DNA from: a bacterium
Lineage (GTDB): Bacteria; Krumholzibacteriota; Krumholzibacteriia; LZORAL124-64-63
Length of the DNA: 48,593 nucleotides
Assembly (NCBI GenBank): GCA_014730255.1
Contig: WJIQ01000198.1
Location: 1 to 48,593, forward strand
Direction: 5' to 3'
Both the position numbers and the translations under genes were made by a program. The notes under the pieces are model-generated. The model saw only the letters and a list, made by a program, of their open reading frames with translations. It was not told the origin of the DNA and searched no databases. Each line of letters opens with the position of its first letter. Positions within the stretch are counted from its first letter, which is position 1. Shown here piece by piece: positions 16,921 through 25,458 of this stretch.

Positions 16921-19230
16921 CTAGAACTCGTAGGTCACGCCGGCCAGGAGATTCCGCTCGGCGCCGGGGATGTACATGTTCTCACCGTAGGTCCAGGCGT
17001 CATAGTAACCCCAGGTCTCGTATTTCTCATCCAGAAGGTTGAGGACGCGCAGGTGAGCCCGCGCGCCGTCGAGGCCCGGATGCACGAGGCGGCCGAGGTC
17101 GGCGAAGACGGCCAGGTTGACCACCGTGCTCGCGTCGATGGTGCGATCCTCGTCGCCGGTGTTGTCGAGGTACTGCTTGCCGACGTGGAGGACCTCGACG
17201 TCGCCGGAGAAGGGACCGAACGCGCTGGTCCACGTGGCCGAGACGATCGCCTCGGGGAACAGCGGGATGGGGTTGCCCGAGACGTCCAGCGGGTCGGCCC
17301 CGGGGTACTCCACGAAGACGAACCGCTCGTACTCGTTCCAGCTGCGGCTGGCGGCCAGCCGCAGGTGATGGTCTCGGGCGAACCGCCAGCGCAGGCCGAG
17401 CTCGAGGCCCTTGTGGACGGTCTCGTCGGCGTTGTAGCGGAGCGCGCCGTTGTCGTCCTCGGAATAGCCGGTCTCGACGATCTCGTCCTCGAAGTCCATG
17501 TAGTAGCCGTTGAGCGTGACGCTGAACGTCCCGGTGCGGAAGGCGAGGCCGCCCTCCCAGTTGACGACCCGTTCCGGATCGATGATCGGATCGCTCCAGC
17601 GGACGTACTGCACCTCGCCGTCCTCGACCACCTCCTCGCGCTCGCGGAAACCGGGCTCGAGCCCCACGTCGTCCGCCCCGTTCCAGGCGCCCCAGTAGTC
17701 GCTGTCGGTGGGCTCGCGGTGCGTGATGCCCACGTGGCCGTAGAGGCCGAGATCGCCGCCGGCCGGACGCCAGGGGGTCTGCCAGAACAGACCGCCCTTG
17801 GGGTTGAAGAAGTCGTACTCGACGGAGTACGCGTGGCGGTCGGTGCCGGTGAAGTTCCCCAGCTCGTCGTGCTGGAAATCGTACTGGCGATGCTGGTACT
17901 GCAGGTCGGCCATCACCGTCAGCCCCGGCAACAGCTGCCAGCGCTCGTTGACGTACAGCGAGTAGGCGTCCTTGTCGCCGGTGTAGTCGTGGTACTTGAC
18001 GCCGCCGGGGACGTCGCCCGGAGTGAGCGCCTGCTCGCCCGTCCCGGCCGACGCGTAGAGGACGTCGCCCCAGTGGTTGCTGTGGAACGTGTAGTAGTCG
18101 CCGCCGACCACCAGACGACCGCTTCCGTGGTCCCACATCAGCGAGGGCACCCATCCGGTCTGGTCCTTGCGGACCCACTTCGTCCGGACCAGGTCGACCT
18201 CCCCGCCGGACTGGTAGAGGTCCGGGAAGAACGCGTCGAGGCTGAAGTCGAACGGATCCTCGCCGGCCTTGAAGTTCTCGTAGAACCCCTCGCCGTGCAC
18301 GTGATAGACGCTGTTGCGCAGCAGGAGGCGATCGCCGAGGTCCCACTCCCAGTGCAGCTGGTAGTGGGGCTGGCGGAAGTCGTCGATGGCGTTCCAGTAG
18401 GTCTCCGGGTTGTGGCGACGGTTCTCGGCCAGGATCGATTCGGGCGCCGGATCCCAGGCGTGCTGGCTGACCTGGTGGCCGGTGAAGACGTCGGCCGAGA
18501 CCTCGTGACGGCCCGAGCGCCAGAGGCCGGACCAGAAGACCGACCACTGCTCGGTCCCGGCCCGTTCGCGGTAGCCGTCGCTCTCGATCTGGCTGATGCG
18601 CAGCCGGCTGCGCAGGCCGCTGTCGCCGAGCTCGCCGGTCTGGTAGCTCAACGTCCGGCGGCTCGTGCCGAAACTGCCGACCTCGAGGGCGAGATCGCCA
18701 CCCGCCACGGGATCGAGCCGCTCGGTGACCAGGTTGACCGTGCCACCGATCGCGGTGACCCCCCCCACGCCGTTGGTCACGCCGCGCTGGACCTGGATGT
18801 CCTGCATGTTCGCCCCGAGGTCGGCCAGGTTCACCCAGTAGACCTGGTGGTCCTCGGGATCGTTCAGGGGGATCCCGTTGATGAGCACGCCGATGCGGCG
18901 CTGGTCGAATCCCCGGATCTTCAGGTAGGTGTACCCGATGCCGTTGCCGGCATCGCTGTACGAGTAGACGCCGGGCAGCCCCTGCAGGAGCATGGGGACG
19001 TCCCGCGGCGTGAGGTCGCGGTCGATCCGGGTCTCGGGGATGTTCGTGTGGCTGAGATGGACGTCCGTCCCGTAACGGGACGCGGTCACGATCACCTCGT
19101 CGAGCTCGTAGGCGGGGGATCGGTTGGTGTCGGGCGGATCGGCGACCTCGGTCGTGGCGGCCGCGGTCGCGACGGGAATCGAGAGAACGAGCAATCCCGC
19201 CGCCGCCGCGCATCGCAGACGTTCGAGCAT
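16921..19230 (-). CDS. TonB-dependent outer-membrane receptor, probable thiamine receptor
   Basis: From ATG 19230 (GAGG six bases upstream) the protein has 769 residues. A signal peptide (hydrophobic 8-24) is followed by a TonB-box-like segment, DEVIVTASRYG. A plug domain follows with VPMLLQGLPGVYSYSD, GYTYLKIRGFDQRRIGVLINGIPLND and the plug end GANMQDIQVQRG. The barrel ends in Phe (GVTYEF), as outer-membrane barrels do. The frame continues upstream across the riboswitch but has no signal peptide there. A TPP riboswitch upstream and TPK downstream point to import of thiamine or a derivative. TonB itself is not in the window. Confidence 0.9.
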   Translation of the reverse strand: MLERLRCAAAAGLLVLSIPVATAAATTEVADPPDTNRSPAYELDEVIVTASRYGTDVHLSHTNIPETRIDRDLTPRDVPMLLQGLPGVYSYSDAGNGIGYTYLKIRGFDQRRIGVLINGIPLNDPEDHQVYWVNLADLGANMQDIQVQRGVTNGVGGVTAIGGTVNLVTERLDPVAGGDLALEVGSFGTSRRTLSYQTGELGDSGLRSRLRISQIESDGYRERAGTEQWSVFWSGLWRSGRHEVSADVFTGHQVSQHAWDPAPESILAENRRHNPETYWNAIDDFRQPHYQLHWEWDLGDRLLLRNSVYHVHGEGFYENFKAGEDPFDFSLDAFFPDLYQSGGEVDLVRTKWVRKDQTGWVPSLMWDHGSGRLVVGGDYYTFHSNHWGDVLYASAGTGEQALTPGDVPGGVKYHDYTGDKDAYSLYVNERWQLLPGLTVMADLQYQHRQYDFQHDELGNFTGTDRHAYSVEYDFFNPKGGLFWQTPWRPAGGDLGLYGHVGITHREPTDSDYWGAWNGADDVGLEPGFREREEVVEDGEVQYVRWSDPIIDPERVVNWEGGLAFRTGTFSVTLNGYYMDFEDEIVETGYSEDDNGALRYNADETVHKGLELGLRWRFARDHHLRLAASRSWNEYERFVFVEYPGADPLDVSGNPIPLFPEAIVSATWTSAFGPFSGDVEVLHVGKQYLDNTGDEDRTIDASTVVNLAVFADLGRLVHPGLDGARAHLRVLNLLDEKYETWGYYDAWTYGENMYIPGAERNLLAGVTYEF

Positions 19231-19260
19231 GACGAACCTCGCTTGCGGGTCGGATGTACG

Positions 19261-19300
19261 GGAGCCGAATGAAGAATACCGGCTCCTGGATAGGGCCGGT
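19261..19300 (-). promoter_or_regulatory. Two mutually exclusive hairpins, likely riboswitch expression platform
   Basis: Reading the plus strand, 19261-19267 (GGAGCCG) can pair with 19280-19286, or 19278-19283 (ACCGGC) can pair with 19295-19300. The two helices share 19280-19283, so only one can form. They lie between the TPP aptamer and the receptor start codon. Neither has a U-tract, so control may act on translation or Rho access. Confidence 0.45.
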
Positions 19301-19321
19301 GGCGGAGAAGAAGAGATCGAA

Positions 19322-19400
19322 GGTTCCCGTTTTCCTACGCCGGTATGACCCGGGTCAGGTGCGGAGGGTATGATCTCAGGCTTTCCAGCCACCCCTAACG
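19322..19400 (-). promoter_or_regulatory. TPP riboswitch (THI box)
   Basis: On the minus strand the conserved elements come in order: GGGGTGG (19395 downward), CCTGAGATCATACCC (19381-19367), CACCTGACCCGGGTCATACCGGCGTAGG in two blocks (about 19361-19334), and CGGGAAC (19329-19323). These match the aptamer cores CTGAGA, ACCC, ACCTGA, the variable stem and CCGGCGTAGG of known TPP riboswitches. It starts a few bases after the predicted transcription start and precedes the TonB receptor, so thiamine pyrophosphate should repress the operon. Confidence 0.93.
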
Positions 19401-19410
19401 GACGTGGCCA

Positions 19411-19439
19411 ACGTAAGACCTGCGTCGACGGGATGTCAA
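19411..19439 (-). promoter_or_regulatory. Sigma70-type promoter of the thiamine operon
   Basis: On the minus strand a perfect TTGACA (19439-19434) is followed after 17 bases by TTACGT (19416-19411). The predicted start near 19404 is just ahead of the TPP aptamer. The -10 box is weak but the position is very good. Confidence 0.6.
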
Positions 19440-19542
19440 GTCACGGCCGGCGACCTTGCCAGCGGTGGATCGGGGCGTCATCATGCGCAGCGGCGGTCGC
19501 GGCGGCCGTCGTCGCCGAGACACCACCCACGAGGACGGACCA

Positions 19543-19914
19543 GTGACCCCGGATGCCACCCTCACCTTCGATCGGGACGCGCGCGTGTTCGTCGCCGGCA
19601 GCGACCACGCCCGCCGGCTGGCCGCCGCGGCGACGATCGTCGAGCTCGCGGCCGGCGATACCCTGGCGCCCGGACCTTCGTGCGACCTCGTCGTGCGGCA
19701 GGGCAATCTACGGGTGAGCGAACGGCTGACCGACGGGCGCGAGATCACCCGCGCCGTCCTGCAGACGGGGATGATCTGCCGGGTCCGGTCCGCCGGCGGG
19801 AGTCGTAGCGACACGGTCGGTTCGGCGCTATATAGCCTCGAAGTGACGGAACTGAAGGCGCTGACCGACACCGAGATCTGGCAACTGCCGGCCGGCGCCT
19901 GCGACCCCGCGTGA
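19543..19914 (+). CDS. Cyclic-nucleotide-binding-like domain protein without DNA-binding domain
   Basis: From GTG 19543 (GAGGACGG five bases upstream) the product has 123 residues. ATIVELAAGDTLAPG and LVVRQGNLRVSERLTDGREITRAVLQTGMICRV follow the jelly-roll of Crp/Fnr sensor domains (compare LYxIxxGxVxVxxxxxDGREVxLxxLxxGxxxGE). There is no helix-turn-helix and no clear phosphate-binding RxAS loop, so it may bind something else or nothing. A longer frame opens upstream at ATG 19456 or 19486, but its Arg-rich N terminus looks non-native. It is 49 bases before gpmI and may be co-transcribed with it. Confidence 0.5.
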   Translation: MTPDATLTFDRDARVFVAGSDHARRLAAAATIVELAAGDTLAPGPSCDLVVRQGNLRVSERLTDGREITRAVLQTGMICRVRSAGGSRSDTVGSALYSLEVTELKALTDTEIWQLPAGACDPA

Positions 19915-19963
19915 TCCAGGCCGCGCACCCCGCGGCCCGCGGTTTTCCAGGGAGCCTCCATCC

Positions 19964-21514
19964 ATGCCTGACCAGCCGAGTCCGCGCCTGGTGCTCTGCA
20001 TCCTCGACGGCGTCGGCGAGCGACAGGACGCCGAGCCCGACCGCGGCAACGCGATCACCGCCGCCGACCCCCGCTACCTCGAGCACCTCCGGCAGACCTA
20101 TCCGTTCACCACGCTGCGCGCGTCCGGCCCGGCGGTCGGCCTCCCGGAGGGCCAGATGGGCAACAGCGAGGTCGGCCACCTCACGATCGGCGCCGGCCGC
20201 GTGCTCGACCAGGAACTCGTGCGCATCGGCAAGAGCCTGTCGTCCGGCGCCTTCCGCGAGCAGGAGGCCTGGCGCTCGTTCTGCGGGCGCGGACTCGAGG
20301 CCACGAAGCGCCTGCACCTGCTGGGCCTGGTCTCCCCCGGCGGGGTGCACAGCCACACCGATCATCTTCACGGCATCGTCGCCGCCGCCCGCGATGCGGG
20401 CTTCACCGACATCATCATCCACGCGCTGCTCGACGGCCGCGACACCGACCCGCACAGCGGCAAGGGCTACGTCGAGGACCTGCAGCGCGCCCTCGACGAG
20501 CTGGGAGCCGGCCGCATCGCCACCGTGATGGGCCGCTACTACGGCATGGACCGCGACAAGCGCTGGGACCGCAACGAGAAGGCCTGGAACGCCATCGTCG
20601 AGGCCGACGGGCCGCGCGCGGACGATCCCGTCGCGGCCATCCAGGCCAGCTACGACGCGGGCGTGACCGACGAGTTCATGCTGCCGGTCGTCGTGACGGG
20701 CGATCGCGTCGAGGACGGCGACAGCGTCTTCTTCTGGAACTTCCGCGCCGACCGTGCGCGGCAACTGACGTGGGCGTTCATGGATCCCGACTTCGAGGGC
20801 TGGGGACCACAGCGACGCCCGGACGTCAACTACCTCACGATGACCCCGTACGACGAGCGCCTGCCGGACGTGCCGGCCGTCTTCACGCCGCTGCAGCCCG
20901 TCAACGGCCTGGCCGAGGTGTTCGCCCGTCACGGCATCCGCAACCTGCGCACCGCCGAGACCGAGAAGTACGCCCACGTGACCTATTTCCTCAACGGCGG
21001 CCGCGAGGAACCCTGGCCCCACGAGGTGCGCAAGCTGGTGCCCTCGCCCAAGGTGGCCACCTACGATCTGCAGCCGGAGATGTCGGCGCCGGAGGTGGCC
21101 GAGGTGGTCGCCCAGGCCTGCCGGTCCGGCCAGTACGACGTGATCATCGTCAACTTCGCCAACGGCGACATGGTCGGGCACACCGGCGACTTCGACGCCG
21201 CGGTCCGGGCCATGCAGGCCGTCGACCGGCTCCTGTCGGAGATCATGCCGCCGAGCCTCGAGAACGGCACCGCCTGGCTGGTGACCGCCGACCACGGCAA
21301 CTGCGACGAGATGCTCGACGGCAACGGCCGTGTCCTCACCCAGCACAGCCTCAGCCGCGTGCCGTTCATCGTCGCGCGCGAGGACCTGGCCGGCCGCCGC
21401 GATCTCATCGCGGACGAGGACTGGGGCCTGGCGGACATCGCGCCCACCATCCTCGGGATGCTGGGCATCGAGCAGCCCGGAGAGATGACCGGACGATCCA
21501 TCATCGAGCCCTGA
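19964..21514 (+). CDS. gpmI: 2,3-bisphosphoglycerate-independent phosphoglycerate mutase
   Basis: This 516-residue glycolytic enzyme interconverts 3- and 2-phosphoglycerate with two Mn ions. The alkaline-phosphatase-type fold is recognised by VLCILDGVGE (metal Asp), nucleophile Ser68 in MGNSEVGH, HTDHLHG, HALLDGRDTDP, GRYYGMDRD, NFRADRARQ, EKYAHVTYFLNGG, ANGDMVGHTG and TADHGNCDEM. Length and motif order are complete. GGGAG upstream of ATG 19964 supports the start. A strong terminator follows. Confidence 0.96.
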   Translation: MPDQPSPRLVLCILDGVGERQDAEPDRGNAITAADPRYLEHLRQTYPFTTLRASGPAVGLPEGQMGNSEVGHLTIGAGRVLDQELVRIGKSLSSGAFREQEAWRSFCGRGLEATKRLHLLGLVSPGGVHSHTDHLHGIVAAARDAGFTDIIIHALLDGRDTDPHSGKGYVEDLQRALDELGAGRIATVMGRYYGMDRDKRWDRNEKAWNAIVEADGPRADDPVAAIQASYDAGVTDEFMLPVVVTGDRVEDGDSVFFWNFRADRARQLTWAFMDPDFEGWGPQRRPDVNYLTMTPYDERLPDVPAVFTPLQPVNGLAEVFARHGIRNLRTAETEKYAHVTYFLNGGREEPWPHEVRKLVPSPKVATYDLQPEMSAPEVAEVVAQACRSGQYDVIIVNFANGDMVGHTGDFDAAVRAMQAVDRLLSEIMPPSLENGTAWLVTADHGNCDEMLDGNGRVLTQHSLSRVPFIVAREDLAGRRDLIADEDWGLADIAPTILGMLGIEQPGEMTGRSIIEP

Positions 21515-21543
21515 TCAGAGCTCGTCGATGCTTGCATTTTTTT

Positions 21544-21573
21544 AACCCCGGATGATTGGATCCGGGGTTTTCC
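21544..21573 (+). terminator. Intrinsic terminator after gpmI
   Basis: AACCCCGGAT (21544-21553) pairs with ATCCGGGGTT (21560-21569) around a 6-base loop, followed by TTTTCC. The loop contains the -35 box of the next promoter. Confidence 0.88.
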
Positions 21574-21585
21574 TTGTGTTATAAT
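21556..21585 (+). promoter_or_regulatory. Sigma70-type promoter overlapping the gpmI terminator
   Basis: A perfect TATAAT at 21580-21585 is preceded, 18 bases upstream, by TTGGAT (21556-21561), which lies in the terminator loop. It would drive the secreted OB-fold gene with a start near 21592. Confidence 0.65.
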
Positions 21586-21682
21586 GCGCTCGCTTGAATC
21601 GCGGCGCGGCGCGCCGCCCGTTCCGGGAGGACTGAGAGGATCCTCCCGTGTCTCTGTATCCGCAGCACGAGGAGACCCGAGG

Positions 21683-23608
21683 ATGTCCAAGTTGCTCCTG
21701 CCCATGCTCGCCGTCGTCCTGATGGCCGGTCTGGCGGCCGCCCAGACCATCGACGAGATCCAGTTCTACAACCCCGAGACCGGCGAGCCCGAGAGCCCGT
21801 TCGACGGCCAGATCGTCACGGTCCAGGGTGTGATCTACTGCCCCGCCGGCATCTACAACAACGGCACCCATTACCTGCTGGGCGAGACCGGTGGCATCAG
21901 CTTCTTCGCCTCCGGCACGGGCCTCGTGCTCGGTGACGAGGTCAGCATCACCGGCGAGGTCAGCACCTTCAGCGGCGAGATCCAGATCGCCGATCCGAGC
22001 ATCACCTACATCGGCAGCCCCGGCGTGCCGCAGCCCACCGACGCGACCACCGGCGAGATCGCCCCCGACTACGAGCGCGTCGGCGACTTCGTCTCGGTGA
22101 TCGGCGAGGTCACCAGCAAGAGCGGCAGCCAGTTCGAGATGGCGACCGTCGGCGAGGACACCCTGATCGTCTACATCGACAGCACGACGGGGATCGACCT
22201 CGGGGCCGTCGACGTCGGCGACGAGTACCAGGTGATCAGCCCGGTCGTCGTCTTCAACGGCCTGATCGAGCTGAAGCCCCGGTACCAGAGCGACCTGATC
22301 GAGGATCCCAGCGGCGACACGCTGCCGGTGATCAGCAACGTGACGGTCGACAACTACGTCGTGCTGGCCGATGCGCCGGTGACGATCTCGGCGACCATCA
22401 GCGACAACCTGGGCGTCGACAGCGCGACCCTCTATTACCGCGACAGCGACGGCGAGAATCCCGACGCCTGGATGAGCCTGCCCATGAGCGACATGGGCGG
22501 CGACATGTACGGCGCGACGATCCCCGCCGGCCACACCGGCACGCAGATCGACTACTACGTCGAGGCCACCGACACCGGTGCCCAGACGGTGACCCTGCCC
22601 GGCGACGCGCCCGATGGCTTCTACGAGCTGGCCGTGGGCATCACCCCCATCTACGACCTGCAGTACGTGCATCCGGACAGCTCGGGCGACAGCTCGTACC
22701 TCGACCGGGTGCTGAACATCCGCGGCGTGGTCACCGCCGGCACCGGCGAGGTCGGCCCCCCGAGCCAGTTCGTCGTGCAGGAGCAGGAGACCGGCCCGTA
22801 CGGCGGCTACGCCTTCGGCGGCGTGCTCGTGTACGAGGGCTCGGCCGCCGGCCAGTACTTCCGCGGCGACCTCGTGGAGATGGGCGGCTACGGCAACGAG
22901 TACTTCGGTCTCACCGAGATGGAGCCGTTCAACGGCAACGCCATCAACCTGCTCAGCTTCGGCAACGAGCTGCCGCCGGCCTCGCGCGTGGCGACCGGCG
23001 ATCTGGCCGACTACCTGCCCTCGAGCGAGGACGGCGACGGCCGCCTCGGCGAGGCCTGGGAGAGCGTCTGGGTCAAGACCCGTGCGGCTGCCGTGCTCGA
23101 CACGCTCGGCTTCGGCGAGTACATCATCTCCGACACCGAGCAGCGCCCGGACAGCCTGGTGGTCGACCCCGCCATCGAGCTGACGTACCAGCCGACCATC
23201 GGCGACGTGATCTTCGTCGAGGGCTTCATGGACTTCGCCTTCGGCGAGTTCCAGATCACCCCGATCGCCGACCAGTACATCACGCTGACCGACTGGGTGC
23301 CGGTCGAGGACACCCCGACCATCGCGGCCGCCGGCGGGTTCGAGAAGGTCTACCCCAACCCCTTCAACCCGGCGACCAACATCCAGTTCGTGCTCAACCG
23401 CGACGAGCTCGCGCAGCTGAACATCTACAACCTGCGCGGTCAGCTGGTGCGCACGCTGGTCAACGAGCGGATGCCCCGTGGCCAGTACACGCTGACCTGG
23501 GACGGTCGCGATGCCGACGGGCAGTTCGTGGCCAGCGGGCAGTACTTCGCGCGGCTGCGGATCGGGGCCGAGGTGATGCAGGTCCGCAAGCTTAGCCTGG
23601 TGAAGTAG
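21683..23608 (+). CDS. Secreted OB-fold protein with C-terminal FlgD-like/T9SS-like sorting domain
   Basis: From ATG 21683 (GAGGAG eight bases upstream) the protein has 641 residues. The signal peptide is about 1-20 (LAAAQ). Residues 35-110 look like an OB-fold of the YhcR/extracellular-nuclease type (GQIVTVQGVIYCPAG, LGDEVSITGEVSTF). An Ig-like region with IDYYVEATDTG lies near 290, and a second OB-like part with LNIRGVVTAGTGEVG is near 350. The last 85 residues are a FlgD-like domain (VYPNPFNPATNIQF, LNIYNLRGQLVRTL, GQYTLTWDGRDADG), as used for type IX-like secretion or surface attachment in FCB bacteria. No nuclease or phosphatase domain is present, although OB-folds of this type usually accompany one. 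Confidence 0.8.
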   Translation: MSKLLLPMLAVVLMAGLAAAQTIDEIQFYNPETGEPESPFDGQIVTVQGVIYCPAGIYNNGTHYLLGETGGISFFASGTGLVLGDEVSITGEVSTFSGEIQIADPSITYIGSPGVPQPTDATTGEIAPDYERVGDFVSVIGEVTSKSGSQFEMATVGEDTLIVYIDSTTGIDLGAVDVGDEYQVISPVVVFNGLIELKPRYQSDLIEDPSGDTLPVISNVTVDNYVVLADAPVTISATISDNLGVDSATLYYRDSDGENPDAWMSLPMSDMGGDMYGATIPAGHTGTQIDYYVEATDTGAQTVTLPGDAPDGFYELAVGITPIYDLQYVHPDSSGDSSYLDRVLNIRGVVTAGTGEVGPPSQFVVQEQETGPYGGYAFGGVLVYEGSAAGQYFRGDLVEMGGYGNEYFGLTEMEPFNGNAINLLSFGNELPPASRVATGDLADYLPSSEDGDGRLGEAWESVWVKTRAAAVLDTLGFGEYIISDTEQRPDSLVVDPAIELTYQPTIGDVIFVEGFMDFAFGEFQITPIADQYITLTDWVPVEDTPTIAAAGGFEKVYPNPFNPATNIQFVLNRDELAQLNIYNLRGQLVRTLVNERMPRGQYTLTWDGRDADGQFVASGQYFARLRIGAEVMQVRKLSLVK

Positions 23609-23668
23609 CGCGCGTTCGTGCTTACGGGCGCCGGTGGCGCTCGCAGATCGACGCGTGCGATCGACGCC

Positions 23669-23700
23669 GACGGGGGGCCCGATGGGCCCCCCGTCGCTTT
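23669..23700 (+). terminator. Terminator hairpin after the OB-fold gene
   Basis: A perfect 12-bp stem (23669-23680 with 23684-23695, loop GAT) is followed by GCTTT. The T-run is short but the stem is extremely stable. It also lies beyond the end of the convergent chemotaxis gene. Confidence 0.7.
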
Positions 23701-23755
23701 GCCGTGGCGGGTGCTTTTCGTCGCGGCTGGTTTGCCGGGGCGGACGCCGGGATCG

Positions 23756-25300
23756 CTAGATCTCGACGAGATCCGATACGTCCGACTCGTCCAGGGACTG
23801 CACGGGGGTCGGCTCCTGCTTCCATGCGGTCGCCCTGGTCGGGATCCGACGCGCGGGCGCGGGTGCGGCGGCCGCCTCGTCACGGTTCCCCAGCAGCCTC
23901 ATCAGCCCCTGGACCGCCTCGCGCATGACCGCGGCCTGGGCGGTCAGCTCCTGCGCGGCGCTGGCGGTCTCCTCGGCGCTGGCCGCGTTGCCCTGTGCGA
24001 CGGTGTCCATGCGGCCGACGGCCTCGTTGATCTCGGCGATCCCCGAGCTCTGCTCCCTGGTCCCCGTGTCGACGTCGGTCGACAGCCCGTCGACCTCGTG
24101 GGCTCGCCGGACGATCTCGTCGAGGCGCTCGGACACGCGGCCGCAGATGGATACGCCGAGGTCGCTCCGTTCGACGGCGACCTCGATCCTGGAGGCCGTG
24201 TCCTGGGCCGCCTGCGCCGATCGCTGGGCCAGGCCGCGCACCTCCTCGGCCACCACGGCGAAGCCCTTGCCCGCATCGCCGGCCCGGGCGGCCTCCACGG
24301 CGGCATTGAGCGCCAGGATGTTCGTCTGGAAGGCGATCTCGTCGATGGTCTTGATGATGTTCGCGATCTCGTTGCTGGACTCCTTGATCGCGTTCATCGC
24401 CGCCACCATCTCGGCCATGTCGTGGACGCCCTGGTCCCCGCTGGCCCTGGTCTGGCCGCCGATCTCGGTGAGCTGCTGGGCCTTGGCCGTGTTGGCCTCG
24501 GTCACCCGGGAGATCTCCAGCAGCGAGGCGGCCGTCTCCTCGAGCGACGCCGCCTGCTCGCTGGCCCCGGTCGCGAGCGACCCGCTCGCATCGGAGACCT
24601 GGCCGGCCGCTGCCGCGGTCTGCTCCGCGCCCTGCGAGAGGTCGACGGCGATCCGCTGCAGCGACGAGGCGACCTGCCGGCTGAGGACCACCGCGTAGCC
24701 GCCACCGGCCACGATGGCCAGCACGAGCAGGGTGACCGTGATGGCCAGGAGTCGCCGGTACCGCGCCTGGGCCGCCGTGTACTCGGTCCTGGCGACGTCC
24801 AGCTGCAGATCGACCAGCTCGGTGACCTTGCCGCTGATCGGATCGATGGCCTCGTAGAGCGGTCCGTCGAACCCGGCGAGCTCGCCGGTCAGATCGCCCG
24901 GATGCCCGGCCAGGAATGTGCTCAACCGCTCGACGGCATCGTCCGCCTCGCGGAACAGGCGCTCGGCCTGACCGGCGAGCGCCTGCTCGTCCGCGGTCAG
25001 CTCGGTCGACATGTACGCGTCCCAGCGCTCGCGGATCCGTCCGCTCGAGGCCTCCACGCCGCTCAATGCCTCCGTGCCGGTCATCAGGCCGGCGTTGGCC
25101 TTGTTCACCGCGTCGATGATCGCGACGGCGTAGTCGTCGGCGATGCTCTTGAGCTGCTGCAGCGGCACGACCCGGTCGTTGTAGACGGTCTCGAGGCTGC
25201 CATTGGTGCTGCGCAGACCCTGGATGCCGACCACCGCGACCGCGATCATGCACCCCAGGATCAGGGCGTTGGACAGGTAGAGTCTGGCTCGGAGTGACAT
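23756..25300 (-). CDS. Methyl-accepting chemotaxis protein
   Basis: From ATG 25300 (GGAG six bases upstream) the receptor has 514 residues. There is a first membrane helix (about 10-30), then a helical periplasmic sensor of the four-helix-bundle type (about 31-185) and a second helix (about 192-212). The signalling rod carries methylation-type segments (GASEQAASLEETAASL) and the conserved hairpin tip DEIAFQTNILALNAAVEAARAG, FAVVAEEVRGLAQRS. The HAMP linker usual after the second helix is very short or missing. The C terminus lacks a CheR/CheB-tethering pentapeptide. No che genes are nearby. The signal sensed is unknown. Confidence 0.92.
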   Translation of the reverse strand: MSLRARLYLSNALILGCMIAVAVVGIQGLRSTNGSLETVYNDRVVPLQQLKSIADDYAVAIIDAVNKANAGLMTGTEALSGVEASSGRIRERWDAYMSTELTADEQALAGQAERLFREADDAVERLSTFLAGHPGDLTGELAGFDGPLYEAIDPISGKVTELVDLQLDVARTEYTAAQARYRRLLAITVTLLVLAIVAGGGYAVVLSRQVASSLQRIAVDLSQGAEQTAAAAGQVSDASGSLATGASEQAASLEETAASLLEISRVTEANTAKAQQLTEIGGQTRASGDQGVHDMAEMVAAMNAIKESSNEIANIIKTIDEIAFQTNILALNAAVEAARAGDAGKGFAVVAEEVRGLAQRSAQAAQDTASRIEVAVERSDLGVSICGRVSERLDEIVRRAHEVDGLSTDVDTGTREQSSGIAEINEAVGRMDTVAQGNAASAEETASAAQELTAQAAVMREAVQGLMRLLGNRDEAAAAPAPARRIPTRATAWKQEPTPVQSLDESDVSDLVEI

Positions 25301-25343
25301 GGGAAGCTCCCTGCGTCGAAGTCGATCGATCCCTCGGACTTGA

Positions 25344-25370
25344 GAATCGACATCCGGACCCAGGGATTGA
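25344..25370 (-). promoter_or_regulatory. Possible FliA (sigma28) promoter of the chemotaxis gene
   Basis: On the minus strand TCAA (25370-25367), exactly 15 bases, then GTCGATTC (25351-25344) resembles the sigma28 consensus TAAA-N15-GCCGATAA (3 of 4 and 5 of 8). It lies 44 bases before the start codon of a gene class often driven by FliA. Confidence 0.35.
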
Positions 25371-25458
25371 GTCCAAAATTTCACAAATCACCCCGGCCAG
25401 CGTCGACCGTGTCCCAACGGACGGCGGACGCAGCGGGCGGACCGCGGTCGCGGACGGC

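Noticed and set aside
16471-19272. 933-codon plus-strand open frame opposite TPK and the TonB receptor
   Set aside because: Antisense shadow of well-identified genes; composition is Val/Ala/Glu-rich with no domain.
16919-19392. TonB receptor starting at 19392
   Set aside because: The extension reads through the TPP riboswitch and lacks a signal peptide; ATG 19230 has both a ribosome site and a signal.
19829-19834. TATATA as a gpmI promoter -10 box
   Set aside because: No -35 box at a suitable distance; it lies inside the preceding coding frame.
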